Assembly (NCBI GenBank): GCA_964580235.1
Contig: CAZOJY010000042.1
Span: 1-25,630, forward strand
Length of the DNA: 25,630 nt
Direction of reading: 5' to 3'
Origin: G020348385 sp964580235
Lineage (GTDB): Bacteria > Acidobacteriota > Aminicenantia > Aminicenantales > Aminicenantaceae
Within the stretch, counting starts at the first letter, position 1. Each line of letters opens with the position of its first letter. The translations under genes and the position numbers were made by a program. Below the pieces are notes generated by a model that was not told where the DNA came from, did no database searches, and saw only the letters and a list, made by a program, of their open reading frames with translations. Positions 1-8,125 of this stretch are shown piece by piece.

Positions 1-80
1 GTACCGAATTATCCCTGCATAAATAGGTGCCGGGATACCTGATTACTTAATTCAAATAATTCGGTACCTGTCCCCGAATT
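1..80. repeat. REP-like palindromic repeat
   Basis: The first ten bases (GTACCGAATT) recur as an exact reverse complement at 58-67. A second perfect 7-bp inverted pair, AATTCGG at 58-64 and CCGAATT at 74-80, brackets the string TACCTGTCC. Short palindromes of this style are familiar as REP-type elements mobilised by REP-associated tyrosine transposases, but no transposase lies in this window and the left part may be cut by the window edge. The assignment rests on symmetry only; no second copy was found here. Confidence 0.4.
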
Positions 81-87
81 AAAATAA

Positions 88-123
88 AAAGAGCCCCTTC
101 CACTTTTGCGGAAGGGGCTCTTT
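88..123 (-). terminator. Intrinsic terminator of the TonB-receptor gene
   Basis: A perfect 14-bp stem (88-101 pairing with 110-123, core GAGCCCCTTCC) closes an 8-base loop. Read on the minus strand it is followed by a T-rich run (positions 90 down to 81). It lies 22 bases beyond the stop codon of the receptor gene ending at 145, so it should end that transcript. Confidence 0.9.
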
Positions 124-144
124 GTCGCTCTGCTTCAGAAGGGT

Positions 145-3078
145 CTAGAAGTTGAATCTTGCCCCGATTCTGAATACTCGAGGATTCAGGATTCTCAAAT
201 CCTGACCGAAGTCATCAGCCGTGATGCGCAGCTCTCTCTTCAAGGCGTGTGAGGAATTGGTAATATTAAAAGCATCGGCCGATAAGGTGACAGAAGAACG
301 ATTGCTCACCTGGAAAACCTTTTCCAACCTGAGATTCGTCACCCAGAACACCGGCAAGCGTTTATCGCCGAACTTTCCTCCGCCGTCCGTGCTTCCGTAG
401 AGCTCACCGTATCCGATTCCAGGCATGTAGACCCGAACGTTGGTCGGCATGACATAACCTTCCCGTGCGGAAAAAACGCCGCTGAAGTTTATGCCCAAAG
501 GCAGCTGGTACAGGCCGGAGAGCTTCAACTGCCACCGGGAGTTGACATAGATGTCTCGAACCCCCGAGCCCCCACTCTCCGGAGCGACCATGCCGCCCTC
601 GAAGTATTCCTGATTGTTGAGTCCGACCGCCACATCCGCCGATTTGATATCATCGATAATCCCGAGATATTCACCATCGTAATATCTTTTCCAGTCCGCA
701 TAAGTGAAGGATCCATTGAACATCCACTTGTTGGACAATCTCTTTGTGAACACCAACTGGGCTCCCAGGTACCGATCATACATTTTCTGGTGATTGGTGA
801 TGTACTCGTAAGGAAAAAGCTCATTTCTTCCATAGATGTTGTATCCGACTGTGTCGTCCTGACCCGCCACATAGTAGTTCGCTTCTGTTTCCAATTCTCC
901 ATCCGCTTTGACCGACTGCCGCCAAGTCTGATTGTGCCTCTTTTTGTAGAAAAACTCCAAACGTGCGGCAAAATCTGCCAACAGCTCTTTCTCATAGGAC
1001 AGGCTGAGTTCATCCAACAGCGGAGAATTGTACTTGGTGTCGTACCTGTTCAAGGACACAAGCGATGACGGATCGTCGGGATTGACCGAACTGCTGTACC
1101 AGAGCCAATAATCGGGATTGTTGGGGTCCTTCAATTCACCCGTATCCCAGTCATACCCGAACAGCTCATCGCTGGTCACCCGTCCGTCAGTGTTGTTGTC
1201 CTGCCAGAGCAGATCGATCTCTGTCCAGCCGACCGGGTTGACCCAATCTGCCAGGTTATTCCCGGACTGAGAACCATAACGGGCCAGCGATAACTTGACT
1301 ACATCTTTTCCGGTCCCGAAAAGGTCATAAGTCAAACTTAGCCTGGGAGAAAATACCGACCACTTGACACCCGGATCATACTCATCGATTTTCACATCAG
1401 GCATGTACTCTGGAAGCCAAAGAGAAGCTGGAATATCCACGTCCTTAACCAGCGATTTTTCCTGGTCATACCTCACCCCGAGATTCATAGCCAATCTCCC
1501 GAAAGTCGCCGTGTCCTGGATAAAAGCACTGTAACGAGAGAAGCTGTAATTCAACATGTAGTCTCTGTTCAGCCAGGCCTCCCACCACTCTCCATTGGGA
1601 AGAGTGTCATCGGGCCCCCAGTAGTTCAGGCTTAAGTTGCTTTCATAGTAGGCATGTGTTGTTGTGGTAGCCGTCACATAGTCCACTCCGAATTTGAACT
1701 CATGATCTGCGCCCAGCACATCTTCGGCAAAATAAATCCCGCTGAGATTGGCATTGATCTGATCCCTGTCCGTTCCGTATTCATAGATGTTGCCCGACAT
1801 GTAATAACTGGGATAGTATTCCTGGATCATGTAATTCCCCGAGCCGTCGGACGTCCTCTGCCCCTGGACCGGTTCGAGAGTGAAGGGGCCTCCCATGAAG
1901 CTCGCTTTGGCATTGAGGTACAGGTCCCCGACGATGTATTCCAGTTCGCCCTTATAAAAAGAACTGGGACCGATTTGGTTCCACAAGGCATCGGGATCCT
2001 GCTGGGTATAACCCCAGTCCGCCCGGTTCCATTTCTGTTTGTTGTCGTACTCGCCGAAAAAGTTGAATTTCAAAGAGGGCGTGATCTGGAAATCCATTCT
2101 TCCATATCCCGAGACCAACCATGTCCTGTCCGACTCCCCAGAGAGAGTCAGGGCATCGATATCCTGAACGCCCCAAGACAGGTAAAACCAAAGTTTGTCC
2201 CGGACAAGCGGCCCGCCGAAATTGGCGCCGTAAAGATACAACCGGTTGATGCCTGCCGCCGAATATCCTATGTCTTTTAGATCCTGAGGAACATTGTCGG
2301 CCTGCCAGGCATTCCTTTCCAAGTCGAGATAAAACGTCCCGCTGTAATCGTTGCCTCCTCTTTTGGAAACCAGGTTGATCTGGACACCTCCTGTTTGGGA
2401 CCGGATGTCGTTGTTGCCGTAATTGATCTGGACCTCTTCGTAACTGGAAATGTTGACATAAGCAGGAGCCGCACCCAGAGCCGAATTGTCTGTGATATTG
2501 GCTCCATCGATGCCCCAGGTATTGTCATCCTCTGAAGAACCATGGCCGTAATAAGAGGACTGCTGCCCGGCCTCGTTTCCGCCGACATCTTCCCTGTCGA
2601 TCAACACTCCCGGGATCAGGGACATGATCACCCAGGGATTCCGCGCCGTGGGCAGGCTCATGATCATTTCTTCCCCGACATTCACACCGACCTGAGCTCT
2701 TTTGGTGTCGATAACAGGAGCCTGTCCGACAACGATGACCTCCTCATTGATTGCAGCCTGTTCCAGGGTGATATCGAGATTGACGTCTCTCCCGAACACA
2801 ACGACCAGCTTATCCCTGATCAGCGTGGTAAACCCATCCAATTCGAACTTCAGGGCATAATCACCGGCGACCGGGAGGTTTAAGAAACGGAAATTTCCCT
2901 TGTCCGATGTCACGACCGACATCGCTGCAATCTTGGACCCAGTCAGCGTCACACTGACCCCAGGAAGGGCTGCGCCGTCTGTGTCTTTCACAACCCCTTT
3001 GACTGCGCCAAACTCCTGCGCTGAAACAAAAACCGTAATCAGGAAAAAAATCACAAGCAATATGATGATTTGTTTCAT
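145..3078 (-). CDS. TonB-dependent receptor with N-terminal carboxypeptidase-regulatory domain (Oar-like)
   Basis: A 977-residue outer-membrane receptor. Residues 1-20 form a signal peptide ending VSAQE. Residues about 22-110 are a carboxypeptidase-regulatory-like beta-sandwich (GVVKDTDGAALPGVSVTLTG, then a SDKGNFRFLNLP segment). A plug region follows (EEVIVVGQAP, the IMSLIPGV segment), then a long beta-barrel rich in aromatic residues that ends in phenylalanine (RIGARFNF), the usual outer-membrane insertion signal. Family knowledge: such Oar/SusC-like receptors import or bind large substrates with TonB energy; the substrate cannot be read from sequence. GGAGG lies at 3090-3094, 11 bases before the ATG. 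A near-perfect sigma-54 promoter at 3207-3222 and a long leader precede the gene, suggesting control by the activator encoded at 4007-5884. A strong terminator follows. Confidence 0.93.
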   Translation of the reverse strand: MKQIIILLVIFFLITVFVSAQEFGAVKGVVKDTDGAALPGVSVTLTGSKIAAMSVVTSDKGNFRFLNLPVAGDYALKFELDGFTTLIRDKLVVVFGRDVNLDITLEQAAINEEVIVVGQAPVIDTKRAQVGVNVGEEMIMSLPTARNPWVIMSLIPGVLIDREDVGGNEAGQQSSYYGHGSSEDDNTWGIDGANITDNSALGAAPAYVNISSYEEVQINYGNNDIRSQTGGVQINLVSKRGGNDYSGTFYLDLERNAWQADNVPQDLKDIGYSAAGINRLYLYGANFGGPLVRDKLWFYLSWGVQDIDALTLSGESDRTWLVSGYGRMDFQITPSLKFNFFGEYDNKQKWNRADWGYTQQDPDALWNQIGPSSFYKGELEYIVGDLYLNAKASFMGGPFTLEPVQGQRTSDGSGNYMIQEYYPSYYMSGNIYEYGTDRDQINANLSGIYFAEDVLGADHEFKFGVDYVTATTTTHAYYESNLSLNYWGPDDTLPNGEWWEAWLNRDYMLNYSFSRYSAFIQDTATFGRLAMNLGVRYDQEKSLVKDVDIPASLWLPEYMPDVKIDEYDPGVKWSVFSPRLSLTYDLFGTGKDVVKLSLARYGSQSGNNLADWVNPVGWTEIDLLWQDNNTDGRVTSDELFGYDWDTGELKDPNNPDYWLWYSSSVNPDDPSSLVSLNRYDTKYNSPLLDELSLSYEKELLADFAARLEFFYKKRHNQTWRQSVKADGELETEANYYVAGQDDTVGYNIYGRNELFPYEYITNHQKMYDRYLGAQLVFTKRLSNKWMFNGSFTYADWKRYYDGEYLGIIDDIKSADVAVGLNNQEYFEGGMVAPESGGSGVRDIYVNSRWQLKLSGLYQLPLGINFSGVFSAREGYVMPTNVRVYMPGIGYGELYGSTDGGGKFGDKRLPVFWVTNLRLEKVFQVSNRSSVTLSADAFNITNSSHALKRELRITADDFGQDLRILNPRVFRIGARFNF

Positions 3079-3099
3079 TTCCTTTTCTGCCTCCTTCCT

Positions 3100-3184
3100 T
3101 TAAATTTTTTTCTCTAGAGTGAAAAACATCACTCCGTTTAGCCTCATTGTGACAATTTTGCGTTTGACGATTTTCACCTCCTTT
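3100..3184 (-). promoter_or_regulatory. Receptor mRNA leader with a full-length Shine-Dalgarno match
   Basis: On the minus strand 3184-3174 reads AAAGGAGGTGA, an exact complement of the typical 16S rRNA 3' end, about 95 bases before the receptor start. An open frame runs from the GTG inside this motif (3177) to a TAA at 3102-3100, just before the receptor's own ribosome site. However, the GTG overlaps the motif and the first in-frame ATG (3147) is 27 bases away, so no properly spaced start exists. The stretch also holds a small hairpin (GAGTGA at 3117-3122 with TCACTC at 3129-3134). It may be a leader peptide, a ribosome standby site or chance. Confidence 0.35.
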
Positions 3185-3206
3185 CTATGTCTTCTGATTT
3201 CCATTG

Positions 3207-3222
3207 AGCAAAAAATGTGCCA
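3207..3222 (-). promoter_or_regulatory. Sigma-54 (-24/-12) promoter of the TonB-receptor gene
   Basis: The minus strand reads TGGCACATTTTTTGCT, matching the sigma-54 consensus TGGCAC-N5-TTGCW at every conserved base, including the invariant GG and GC ten bases apart. It would start transcription near 3195, leaving a leader of about 117 bases before the receptor ATG at 3078. The next regulator gene upstream encodes a sigma-54 activator, which fits. Confidence 0.85.
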
Positions 3223-3354
3223 GAAGTCTCACACGCCAGCAGGAAAAAAAAAGCTTTTTTTTCTTTGCCTGATATTTAGGCATCGGGGATCATGGGCCCA
3301 GGACAATATTTATGGAACTTGTTGAAAAAAAACAGGATAGAGATTTATTTAAAT

Positions 3355-3379
3355 AATTTGTCTAATTTTTAGACAAATT
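3355..3379. promoter_or_regulatory. Perfect 11-bp inverted repeat, candidate activator-binding site
   Basis: AATTTGTCTAA (3355-3365) and TTAGACAAATT (3369-3379) are exact reverse complements separated by TTT. The repeat overlaps the TAG stop of the gene ending at 3362 and is centred about 170 bases upstream of the predicted sigma-54 start site near 3195, the usual distance for an enhancer-binding site. A weak terminator is the alternative, but the stem is AT-rich and lacks a following T-run on the minus strand. The same 11-mer recurs at 16697-16707. Confidence 0.5.
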
Positions 3380-3784
3380 CAGATTTTTTCGTCCATCATC
3401 CTGACAGTCTTTGCAGGTAGAGGGAGGCTCCGGACTTTCATCTTTCGCCCGCAGTGGTAAATCGATATCCAGCGAAACCGAGCCCCCGGCTAAAACGGCA
3501 ATCCCCTTGCGTTCAACATGACGCAATCCTGCGAAGATAAACATCAGTTCATAGGTGCCTGGGGAAAGCCTGGGAAATCCGTACACGCCTGAAACACTGG
3601 TTACAGCTTCGATTTCCGGCAAATCGAGGGCCGGTGATTTACAGAGGACGATCACGCCCGGGAGAGGATCTCCTTCATGTGTTCTGACGACTCCGCTGAT
3701 GGTCCCGGTCTGGCTTGCCTGGAAAAATGCAAATCCGGCAGTCATGAGACCGGCTATGATAAAAAGGAAAACGTTCTTGCCCAT
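3362..3784 (-). CDS. Secreted small protein with a single carboxypeptidase-regulatory-like domain
   Basis: I start this 140-residue protein at MGKNVFLF because GGAGG sits 6-7 bases before that ATG and a hydrophobic signal segment (LFIIAGLMTAGFAFF) follows at once; the frame is open for 34 more codons upstream without such signals. After the signal peptide comes one beta-sandwich domain (TGTISGVVRTHEGDPLPGV, then GVYGFPRLSPGTYELMF) like the first domain of the receptor at 145-3078, but without plug or barrel. The tail is polar and carries a CKDC pair. A sigma-54 promoter precedes it at 3831-3846. It may be an exported adaptor or surface protein that works with the receptor; a receptor remnant is less likely because the tail does not resemble a plug. 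The function is unknown. Confidence 0.72.
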   Translation of the reverse strand: MGKNVFLFIIAGLMTAGFAFFQASQTGTISGVVRTHEGDPLPGVIVLCKSPALDLPEIEAVTSVSGVYGFPRLSPGTYELMFIFAGLRHVERKGIAVLAGGSVSLDIDLPLRAKDESPEPPSTCKDCQDDGRKNLNLSKN

Positions 3785-3830
3785 TCTGGACCTCCATCGA
3801 TGGCAATATCTTCTCTTCCTCAACATACTC

Positions 3831-3846
3831 AGCAGATTTTGTGCCA
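3831..3846 (-). promoter_or_regulatory. Sigma-54 (-24/-12) promoter of the carboxypeptidase-regulatory-domain gene
   Basis: The minus strand reads TGGCACAAAATCTGCT, with a perfect -24 block TGGCAC and a -12 block CTGCT; GG and GC are ten bases apart as required. The predicted start is near 3819, about 35 bases before the ATG at 3784. A possible half-site TGTCTA lies at 3978-3983, about 160 bases upstream of that start, similar to the placement of the inverted repeat before the receptor promoter. This promoter is one base less perfect than the one at 3207-3222. Confidence 0.75.
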
Positions 3847-4006
3847 GATTTCCCCTTTCCCTGACAAATGGCCGGCATTTGCACAAAAAAATGGCGTTTC
3901 AGGGGGAAATGGATGGGATTAAAATTCCCCCGATGAAATGATATCCGTGGGATTATCTCGAGAATCCGGGATCCATGTGTCTATTTTTTTTCCAGAACCG
4001 CGTCCC

Positions 4007-5884
4007 CTACTTTGTGATGGTGTATCGTTTGATTTTGTTATCCAGTGTCTGGCGTGTGATCCCGAGGATTTTGGCGGTATCGCTCTTATTCCAGTTTGTG
4101 TGCCTCAATACCCGAATGATATGGTCCTTCTCTATATGATCGAGTCTCTCGAGCGGCGCAGGAATGACCTGGCCTCCATCCCGGAGGGCAAAGGGCAGGT
4201 CTTCCGGCTGGATGATTTTTCCATCCCCCAGAACGACCGCCCGGTCAACACAGTTCTTCAACTCTCTGACATTGCCGGGCCAGTCGTAGGATTCCATCAA
4301 CCGCTTCGCTTTAGAGGCTATTTTTTTTACCCTTCCGGCAATAAAATGTTCAGCCAGGGGCAGGATATCTTTTTTCCTTTCCTTAAGAGGAGGAAGCTTC
4401 AGGGCCACGACATTCAACCGGTAGTAGAGATCTTCCCGGAACATTCTATTCTCCACGGCTTTTGCCAGGTCTTTATTCGTGGCGGCAATGATGCGGACAT
4501 CTACTGATATGGATTTGTTCCCTCCCACTCTCTGGAGTTCTTTATCCTCCAGGATTCGCAAAATTTTTGCCTGCAGGTCCAGCGTCATGTCTCCGATTTC
4601 ATCAAGGAATATGGTGCCTCCATGGGCCAACTGGAACTTTCCTTCGCGCGCGCTGGTGGCACCGGTAAAGGCCCCTTTCTCATGGCCAAACAACTCACTT
4701 TCGATCAACTCCTTCGGTATGGCCGCACAATTAACAGGCACAAACGGAAGCTCCCTCCGCGGGGAGAGCGCGTGAATAGCCTTGGCCGCCAGTTCCTTTC
4801 CTGTTCCGGTCTCCCCCTGAATCAGCACAGTGATATCTGTGGGAGCAACTTTCTTGATGGTGTCAAACACCCTCTTCATCTTCTGGGACTCGCCAAGGAT
4901 TTGAAACTTCGGCTTCAGCGTGTTCTCCAGCCAAACATTCTCCTGGACCACCCGTCTGTGAAGCCGTGAATTTCCCAACGCTACCCCGGCCTGGTGGCAG
5001 AGGGCGATCAGAAACATCTGATCGTCTGGAGAAAAACTTCCGGTTGAGGCCCTGTTGTCCAGATAGATGACTCCCAGAATTTCTTCTTGAAAAAGCAGAG
5101 GAGCACAGAGAGCCGACCGGATATTGTATTCCCTCACACTTTTTGCTTTGTCGAACTGGGTATCTTCCTGGGCATTGACCGTCAAAATAGAGACCCCTTC
5201 ATTCAGAACTTTGTGGACGATGGTCCGGCTTACCTCCAATTTCTCAGCCAAATCACTTCCCGCCTCATTCCGAACGAGTTCACAGGACAGCTCTCCGCTA
5301 TTCTCATCGACCAGCGCAATAAAGCCTCTCTCGGCTTCCAGTGTCTTCAGCGCCGCATTCATAATCTCTTCCAGCATCTCATCCTGGTCTTCCAGATGAG
5401 AATTAACGGCTTTGCCAAAATCATACAGGAGCATGAGTCTCTGATGATCTCTTTGAAGAGTGGCGAAATCTTTTTTATCCACTCTCTTCAGAGAAAATGG
5501 CACGGTTTTTTTGGCATCGAGAGAAGCGATTTCCACCGCTTTTTGAGTCAGATCTTCAGCGGCAAGCATCTCAACGCTGGCGCTCACACAGGGAGCTTCT
5601 GTCCTGAAAATCAACAGCGATTGGCCCAGTGTCAGTTTGTCACCATCCCGCAGCTTGTGCTGGGAGATGATTCGTCCGTTAAGTTTGACAGGATTCTCAC
5701 CCCCCAAATCCCTAAGCTCATACCCGCCGTCCTTGAGCGCGATAATCTCAGCATGGTCCCGGGATACAAAAGGATCGGACAGGGATACATCATTGGAGGG
5801 CCGCCGGCCTATTTTAATGACCTTTTTGTTGATTTCATAACTTTTAACCTCGAACTCTTTGAGCTGGTGAATTAAGTGCGCCAT
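4007..5884 (-). CDS. Sigma-54-dependent transcriptional activator, FHA-GAF-AAA+-Fis
   Basis: A 625-residue enhancer-binding protein. Residues about 20-95 are an FHA phosphothreonine-binding domain (IGRRPSND at 25-32, SRDH at 41-44, LNG at 68-70). Residues about 150-310 form a GAF sensor domain. The AAA+ core has Walker A GETGTGKE (357-364), the sigma-54 contact loop GAFTGA (404-409) and Walker B with DE at 428-429. The C-terminus is a Fis-type helix-turn-helix (DTAKILGITRQTLDNKIKRY). The FHA input suggests that Ser/Thr kinase signalling, not a histidine kinase, controls it; no kinase gene is present in the window. The ATG lacks a clear ribosome site. Two sigma-54 promoters lie just downstream in front of the next two genes, its likely targets. 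Confidence 0.95.
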   Translation of the reverse strand: MAHLIHQLKEFEVKSYEINKKVIKIGRRPSNDVSLSDPFVSRDHAEIIALKDGGYELRDLGGENPVKLNGRIISQHKLRDGDKLTLGQSLLIFRTEAPCVSASVEMLAAEDLTQKAVEIASLDAKKTVPFSLKRVDKKDFATLQRDHQRLMLLYDFGKAVNSHLEDQDEMLEEIMNAALKTLEAERGFIALVDENSGELSCELVRNEAGSDLAEKLEVSRTIVHKVLNEGVSILTVNAQEDTQFDKAKSVREYNIRSALCAPLLFQEEILGVIYLDNRASTGSFSPDDQMFLIALCHQAGVALGNSRLHRRVVQENVWLENTLKPKFQILGESQKMKRVFDTIKKVAPTDITVLIQGETGTGKELAAKAIHALSPRRELPFVPVNCAAIPKELIESELFGHEKGAFTGATSAREGKFQLAHGGTIFLDEIGDMTLDLQAKILRILEDKELQRVGGNKSISVDVRIIAATNKDLAKAVENRMFREDLYYRLNVVALKLPPLKERKKDILPLAEHFIAGRVKKIASKAKRLMESYDWPGNVRELKNCVDRAVVLGDGKIIQPEDLPFALRDGGQVIPAPLERLDHIEKDHIIRVLRHTNWNKSDTAKILGITRQTLDNKIKRYTITK

Positions 5885-5957
5885 TAGAATGCCAATTCAA
5901 TCCCCATCACTTTAACAATTCTAATCTGAAAGAGTCAATAGCCAGGGATGAACCGGC

Positions 5958-7904
5958 CTATTGGTTTTTGTAAATAACTTCATAGACATAATCACCGGGT
6001 TTGAATACTTTGACCAACTTCAAATCCTCGGGAAAATGGGATGCATTCTCGAGAATCTTTTCCTTATCTTGTTCGGGAAAATTCTCCAGATGGAGAATCA
6101 GATATTTGACCGGAACTTCTCTTTTCACATACCGGATAAACTCTTGATGCGGAAAAGGTCTCCTCTCGTGTGCTGTCATTCTCAGCTGATTAAAAATCGG
6201 AGGGTTGAATCCGGACGATCCATTGGCCAGCTTTTTCCAGTGAAAGATCGACCAATACATATAATATTTGTTGGTCTGCAGCTTAAACAAAGGATACTCC
6301 AATACCGCAAACTCTGCCTTCGTTGATGCAAGCCACTTATACACTTCTTTTGGCTCCCGGGATATCTTCTCATACGGAAACGGCACACAAATAAACTCAT
6401 AGACCAAAAAAGCCAGGATGAAACAGCAAAAAACGGCACGTCCCCTTTTTTTGAGAAGCGCCAAAACCTTGGCCGTTCCATATCCTGCAAGGACACTCAA
6501 AGCCAACATAACCAATATCCCGAATCTCTCTGGAACCCGGATTCCTTTAAAAAAAACGATGTGTTTATACAGGAGCATGTAGGGACCTGAGCCAAAATCC
6601 CGGGTGACGTAATAAATTCTTGGACCGAACGAGAGAATGCAGAAAAAAACGCTGGAAAAAAGATAAAAATTCATATGAACGGCAGCGGAGTTTCTGGAAT
6701 CGTCGAAGTTTCGGAGAGTGAACCGGCTGAGAACCAGTTTAACGATAAGGAAAATTATTATCAGATAGAGAGGGTTCGTCACATGAGTCAGGCTGATGTT
6801 CAATCCTGCAATGGAAAACGCCAAACCCTGAGAGAAAATAATGACCCCCACCAGCCCGGCTAAAAACAGCAGCAGAGCATTCACTCCTTTTTCGGCGGTG
6901 CGGATTTTGCCTGGGGATATCGATGCATAGGGAGGAAAGAGGAAGGCACAAAAAACTAAAAAAATTGTCAGGATCCCAGGAAAAAGCCCCCGACCTTTGG
7001 GTCTCAACTTGCCCCGGTCCACCCGATTAATGGCAATCCTGTTTTTGACGGATTGGGCCTCGTAAAACACATTTTTATTGAACCGGGAGATTGTCGCGTA
7101 CCCTAAGATGTTTGCTGAAAACTGAATATTGCTTCCCACCGTCCTTTCAAACCGGTGTTCTTTTTTAACCTGAAGATAAGGGACAAGGAACGGGATTATA
7201 ATCAAACCGGAGAGAACGGCCGAAATCCCAAGCTTTTTAAAAAACGGAATCATGTGGACACGGGGCATAAACAACAGATAATAAAGCACAAATATCCCAA
7301 CTGCGATGGCCAGAAACACACCTAAATACCCACAGGAAAGCGCCTGCAGAACAAAAAATAGCGCAAACAGCAGCACGTATTTCCAGGATGGCTTTTTGAT
7401 GGCTTTGTGAAGGTAGAGAAGGCTCAATGGTGTCCAAAAAACCGCAAGGTTTTGAATGTGGCCGACCTGCCGGAAACGGTAAGGGCTGAAAGCGAATATG
7501 ACACCGGCAATGATTCCCGCGATTCGGCTTTTTGTCAGGTGAAAAACGAGCAGATAAACGGCAAATCCGCACAGAATATACGCCAGGAGCTGAACGAAAT
7601 TATACCCCAGAATCGGATTCCCTGAAATCAGACTGACCGGCAGGGCAATCAGACTGAGAACGATCATGTGTTCAGAGAAGGCGAGAGTGTTTTTTAACGG
7701 GAAAAATATGTTCGCATCAAAAAGATGGAACGGATCATGGAATAATTGGTGCGTGTCCCAGGCAAATATCCAGGTATTCAAAAGCGGGTCAACAGGCGAC
7801 ACAACGCTGTCGGCCATATGGAGGGGCAGCGGCCACAGCATGAGGATGGACAGAAGAATGAAAAACAAAACGACAAGCAGGCTGATCCAAGAATTTTTCG
7901 CCAT
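5958..7904 (-). CDS. Multi-pass membrane protein, GT-C glycosyltransferase-like
   Basis: About 648 residues from MAKNSW; a TTG 19 codons earlier (7961) keeps the frame open but has no ribosome site, while GGGAG lies upstream of the ATG I chose. The N-terminal half has many hydrophobic segments, beginning with LLVVLFFILLSILMLWPL. The first loop carries a conserved-looking stretch with acidic and aromatic residues (SPVDPLLNTWIFAWDTH, then HLFDANIFFPL), followed by a SPYRFRQVGHIQN segment. This layout is typical of uncharacterised GT-C-type membrane proteins, whose acidic first loop usually holds the catalytic residue and which use lipid-linked sugars. The C-terminal 120 residues are soluble. 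The stop codon sits in a small hairpin (CAATAG/CTATTG). The substrate is unknown; the neighbours give no pathway. Confidence 0.7.
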   Translation of the reverse strand: MAKNSWISLLVVLFFILLSILMLWPLPLHMADSVVSPVDPLLNTWIFAWDTHQLFHDPFHLFDANIFFPLKNTLAFSEHMIVLSLIALPVSLISGNPILGYNFVQLLAYILCGFAVYLLVFHLTKSRIAGIIAGVIFAFSPYRFRQVGHIQNLAVFWTPLSLLYLHKAIKKPSWKYVLLFALFFVLQALSCGYLGVFLAIAVGIFVLYYLLFMPRVHMIPFFKKLGISAVLSGLIIIPFLVPYLQVKKEHRFERTVGSNIQFSANILGYATISRFNKNVFYEAQSVKNRIAINRVDRGKLRPKGRGLFPGILTIFLVFCAFLFPPYASISPGKIRTAEKGVNALLLFLAGLVGVIIFSQGLAFSIAGLNISLTHVTNPLYLIIIFLIVKLVLSRFTLRNFDDSRNSAAVHMNFYLFSSVFFCILSFGPRIYYVTRDFGSGPYMLLYKHIVFFKGIRVPERFGILVMLALSVLAGYGTAKVLALLKKRGRAVFCCFILAFLVYEFICVPFPYEKISREPKEVYKWLASTKAEFAVLEYPLFKLQTNKYYMYWSIFHWKKLANGSSGFNPPIFNQLRMTAHERRPFPHQEFIRYVKREVPVKYLILHLENFPEQDKEKILENASHFPEDLKLVKVFKPGDYVYEVIYKNQ

Positions 7905-8090
7905 ATCAGCAAATAGGCTCCCGGGTGTATTCCCGACGACCTCAAAGGGCCTAGTGTCCAATCATAAATTAACTCGGTTTTTTTCACAAGGCCTGCGATC
8001 ACAGTCTTTTCAGCTTAAAACCCCGCTAAAAAAATCATGTTTATGAATAATTCAGGCTAAAGCTGTGGTTTAATACAGGTATATTGTGAT

Positions 8091-8119
8091 TTGACATTTG
8101 GGACGGCCGGTGATACATA
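8091..8119 (+). promoter_or_regulatory. Sigma-70 promoter of the sulfatase, possibly leaderless
   Basis: TTGACA (8091-8096), a 17-base spacer and TACATA (8114-8119) with an extended -10 TG one base upstream make a good housekeeping promoter. The ATG of the sulfatase begins only seven bases after the -10 box (8126) and no Shine-Dalgarno sequence lies between, so the message may start at or next to the initiation codon. Confidence 0.6.
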
Positions 8120-8125
8120 TTTTTC

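Noticed and set aside
3241..3262. Poly-A/poly-T palindrome around AAGCTT
   Set aside because: A run of A followed by T is self-complementary by default; it has no GC stem and no clear link to a terminator or operator.
5087..5875. Long open frame (262 codons) on the plus strand
   Set aside because: It is antisense to the FHA-GAF part of the sigma-54 activator, whose domains are unmistakable; no family features on the plus strand.
5936..5963. Hairpin CAATAG/CTATTG at the end of the GT-C-like gene
   Set aside because: Short stem with a bulge and no T-run on the minus strand; too weak to call a terminator.
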